This document shows, one piece after another, positions 13,296-15,202 of a stretch of DNA of 15,202 bases. The position numbers and the translations under genes are program-made. Numbering within the stretch: position 1 is the stretch's first letter; each line of letters opens with the position of its first letter. Source of the stretch: Sphingobacteriaceae bacterium (GTDB lineage: Bacteria > Bacteroidota > Bacteroidia > B-17B0 > Aurantibacillaceae); contig JAHEYE010000060.1 of NCBI GenBank assembly GCA_023251695.1, positions 1-15,202 of the forward strand. The letters run 5' to 3'. The notes under the pieces are model-generated. The model was not told the origin of the DNA. It searched no databases and saw only the letters and a list, made by a program, of their open reading frames with translations.

Positions 13296-14731
13296 TTATC
13301 TTTTTCTTCTCTTTTTAAGCGCACCATGTTTTTCGCAATAAATTTATCGGTAGGCATTAAGGCGTTTTGTATGCGTTTGGCATAGCGTATTGAATCAATC
13401 AATTCTTTCCGGTGTTCTTCTACAAGTAATTTTTGCCGTTCAACTTCTGTTTTTTGTGCTGTAATTATTTTGTTATCTTTTTTCTTTTGATAGAAGCTCC
13501 GTAAAATAAATACGAGCAATAAAAGAAGGGAAACTAATCCGATAATAAAAGCATTACGTTGCGTTTGTTGCTGGTCTATTTTTGTTTTCTGAATTAATAT
13601 TTCAGAATCTTTTTTTTCGGATTCGTATTTGGTCTGCATTTCTGCAACCGTTTTATTTGATTCTTCGTCAACAATGGAGTCCCGTAAATTAGCGGCCATT
13701 TCAAAATAATTCAGAGCCTCTTTAAAGTTTCCCTTTAACTTAAGTATTTCTGCAAGGTTCTTAAATATTAACTGACGGTTATAAGTAAAATTAGTTGAGT
13801 CGGCTATAACTCTGGCAGAATCGATATATACGAGGGCGGCATCATATTTTTTTAATTCGGCCAGGGCTTGTCCGCATCCCATATAACAACCTGTAGTCTC
13901 AATGAGGTAATCTGTATTTCTAAAAATATCGAGCGCTTTTAGCCGGTAATCAAACGATTTATTGTATTCGGCTTTACTAAAAAAAATTGCCCCTAGTGCC
14001 TGATAACATGAAGCCTGGTCGAACCTATTATCTAGTTTTAAACTTAGGGCAAGTGCTTTTTCATGATAGACCTGCGCCTTCGTGGTTTCTTGGATAAAGT
14101 TGTAGCAATTTCCAAGATTAATGTAAGGTGTAATAAGTTCGTTTTCGGCCCCAAGTTCAATTCTTATTTTAACGGATTGGAGATGATAGCGTATGGCCTC
14201 AGTATATTTTTCCTGCTCTGTAAAAATATTACCAATATTATTTAGTACCATAGCAATTTTCTTTTTTGTACCTAGTTTTTCATAAATGTTATACGCCAGG
14301 TGATAATTCATGATGGCTTTTTCGTATAAGTTTTTGCGGAGATAACCATTTGCTATTATGGTATAAGCATCTCCATCTTGTTCTAAAGTGTATGGCTGAG
14401 CTTTAATAGCGAGTGCCTTTTCAGATAATAAAATTGATTTATCAAAATCATTTTTGAAAAAGTAATAAGTTGATAAAGAAATGTTCGATTCTTTTATGCC
14501 TTTTTTGTAATCCAGATCCAGGGATATTTCTTCAGCTTTTTGAAAATATTTAAGTGAAGAATCCGGGTCGCCACGAAGATGCTCGCGGCCGATGAGCAAG
14601 AATGTTTTTACTCTTCCTGTATCATTAGCGGTTAACAAGGCTTTGAACAAAGAATCTGTTTTATTTGTTTGTGCCTGAAGTAGTGGCACAAGCTTAGTAA
14701 AGAGTATTAATAATAGTATTAATTTTTTCAT
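13292..14731 (-). CDS. TPR membrane protein lacking a SpoIIE domain (paralogue 1)
   Basis: 479 residues: signal peptide (1-21, ending LLQAQ), periplasmic TPR array at about 35-350 (for example MVLNNIGNIFTEQEKYTEAI and INLGNCYNFIQETTKAQVYH), a short charged helix with MQTKYESEKKDSE, a membrane helix (393-413), a cytoplasmic coiled coil, then IDSIRYAKRIQNALMPTDKFI (Tyr450) and a basic/acidic end, RLKREEKDK. It stops where TPR-SpoIIE proteins would enter the catalytic domain. It directly follows the SpoIIE phosphatase gene with an ATGA overlap, so the two products are likely made together. I infer that it works with that phosphatase, perhaps through the shared coiled-coil linker. A role as an unrelated periplasmic scaffold is also possible. 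Confidence 0.86.
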   Translation of the reverse strand: MKKLILLLILFTKLVPLLQAQTNKTDSLFKALLTANDTGRVKTFLLIGREHLRGDPDSSLKYFQKAEEISLDLDYKKGIKESNISLSTYYFFKNDFDKSILLSEKALAIKAQPYTLEQDGDAYTIIANGYLRKNLYEKAIMNYHLAYNIYEKLGTKKKIAMVLNNIGNIFTEQEKYTEAIRYHLQSVKIRIELGAENELITPYINLGNCYNFIQETTKAQVYHEKALALSLKLDNRFDQASCYQALGAIFFSKAEYNKSFDYRLKALDIFRNTDYLIETTGCYMGCGQALAELKKYDAALVYIDSARVIADSTNFTYNRQLIFKNLAEILKLKGNFKEALNYFEMAANLRDSIVDEESNKTVAEMQTKYESEKKDSEILIQKTKIDQQQTQRNAFIIGLVSLLLLLVFILRSFYQKKKDNKIITAQKTEVERQKLLVEEHRKELIDSIRYAKRIQNALMPTDKFIAKNMVRLKREEKDK

Positions 14732-15202
14732 AGTTTAATTCCAATAATACAAACATCATCTACTTGCTCAAGTTTTCCCTTCCAGGTTTCGAATGTTGTT
14801 TGTAATATCTCTTTTTGTTCAGGCATTCTTTTTCCTGAAGTTGAATGTAACAAGTCATTTAATGATTTGTACTTGAATTTTTTTCCCTTCGGCCCACCGA
14901 ACTGATCAGCATAACCATCTGTATATAAATAGAGCGTATCGCCTGCTTTAAAACTTATAGTGTGGTTGGTGAACCCCGAAATCTTTTCACCAATACCAAC
15001 CGGCATTTTATCCATAGGCAACTCTGTTAACGAATTATTTGAATAGAGTAAGGGTGCATTATTAGCTGCGGCGTAATTAATAATATTTTTTTTCTTGTCG
15101 ATACAAATTAATATCCCATCGAACCCGTCCTTCTGACCATCCTTGCCCAAATTTTCGATCAGGCGTGTGCGTGCATGATTAAAAATTTCGTGAGGTTCGA
15201 GA
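14728..15202 (-). CDS. SpoIIE/PP2C-type protein serine phosphatase, partial (N-terminus beyond right edge)
   Basis: The frame is open to the right edge: a TTG at 15150 is not the start, because 17 further codons (EIFNHARTRLIENL) read in continuously. The visible 157 residues are the C-terminal part of the SpoIIE phosphatase domain: KDGFDGILICID, the NAPLLYSNN strand, AGDTLYLYTDGYADQFGGPKG carrying the metal-binding Asp, and the closing QVDDVCIIGIKL. Conserved acidic residues are intact, so it should be an active metal-dependent phosphoserine phosphatase. In Bacteroidota such domains usually sit behind periplasmic TPRs and a membrane helix or a 7TM module, but this part is not visible. It ends with a 4-base overlap into the first of three TPR genes that lack the domain, placing it at or near the head of the operon. 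Confidence 0.9.
   Translation of the reverse strand, partial: LEPHEIFNHARTRLIENLGKDGQKDGFDGILICIDKKKNIINYAAANNAPLLYSNNSLTELPMDKMPVGIGEKISGFTNHTISFKAGDTLYLYTDGYADQFGGPKGKKFKYKSLNDLLHSTSGKRMPEQKEILQTTFETWKGKLEQVDDVCIIGIKL

Noticed and set aside
10342..14731. Missing phosphatase domains explained by frameshifts
   Set aside because: Each TPR gene is followed within a few bases by the next gene's start and signal peptide, or by a non-coding gap, leaving no room for a roughly 200-residue domain in another frame.
14728..15150. A separate 140-residue protein starting at the TTG at 15150
   Set aside because: The frame stays open upstream to the window edge and the extra residues match the SpoIIE fold, so it is the end of a longer protein.
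1..15202. CRISPR arrays, tRNA/rRNA genes, insertion sequences, integrase or phage genes
   Set aside because: No regularly spaced repeats with spacers, no cloverleaf-like sequences, and no transposase, integrase or phage-like products were seen.

Overview
The window is AT-rich DNA from a Bacteroidota bacterium. The evidence is a TonB-dependent receptor with an N-terminal carboxypeptidase-regulatory-like domain, a surface protein with a type IX secretion (T9SS) C-terminal sorting domain, promoters of the Bacteroidota type (TTTG/TTG followed by TAnnTTTG), A-rich translation starts, and periplasmic-TPR/SpoIIE-type signalling proteins. An order-level assignment is not safe. The genes, apart from one, are on the minus strand.

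Right side to centre, following minus-strand transcription: a SpoIIE/PP2C-type phosphatase (its C-terminal part only; it enters from the right edge) is followed, with 4-, 4- and 1-base overlaps, by three paralogous genes (13292-14731, 11784-13295, 10342-11784). Each encodes a signal peptide, periplasmic TPR repeats, one membrane helix and a cytoplasmic coiled coil. Each keeps the linker (DSIxYAKRIQxALxP) that normally leads into the SpoIIE phosphatase domain, then stops a few residues later. This looks like a compact operon of one phosphatase plus three phosphatase-less membrane TPR partners, and it is the best candidate for an undescribed system here. Downstream, after a 243-base gap with a promoter-like site and small repeats, come two tandem short ssb genes. 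Both lack the acidic C-terminal tip and share an identical 20-base start/leader segment.

Centre: the single plus-strand gene (6334-9279) encodes a 981-residue secreted protein with seven 20-residue beta-solenoid-like repeats and a T9SS sorting domain. It ends at a strong bidirectional terminator shared with the convergent ssb genes. It is divergent from a TonB-dependent receptor gene (3656-6022). The 311-base divergent region holds promoter-like sites for both genes and a large imperfect palindrome between them.

Left side: following the receptor on the minus strand are a PduO-type cobalamin adenosyltransferase and a PaaI-type acyl-CoA thioesterase (1-base gap, probably coupled), a His-rich small exported protein of unknown function, a 3-oxoadipyl-CoA thiolase (PcaF/PaaJ type), and the N-terminal two thirds of a LytS-type histidine kinase that runs off the left edge. 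The thioesterase and thiolase together suggest phenylacetate/aromatic-CoA catabolism. The adenosyltransferase supplies adenosylcobalamin, and its placement behind the receptor is a weak hint of corrinoid uptake.
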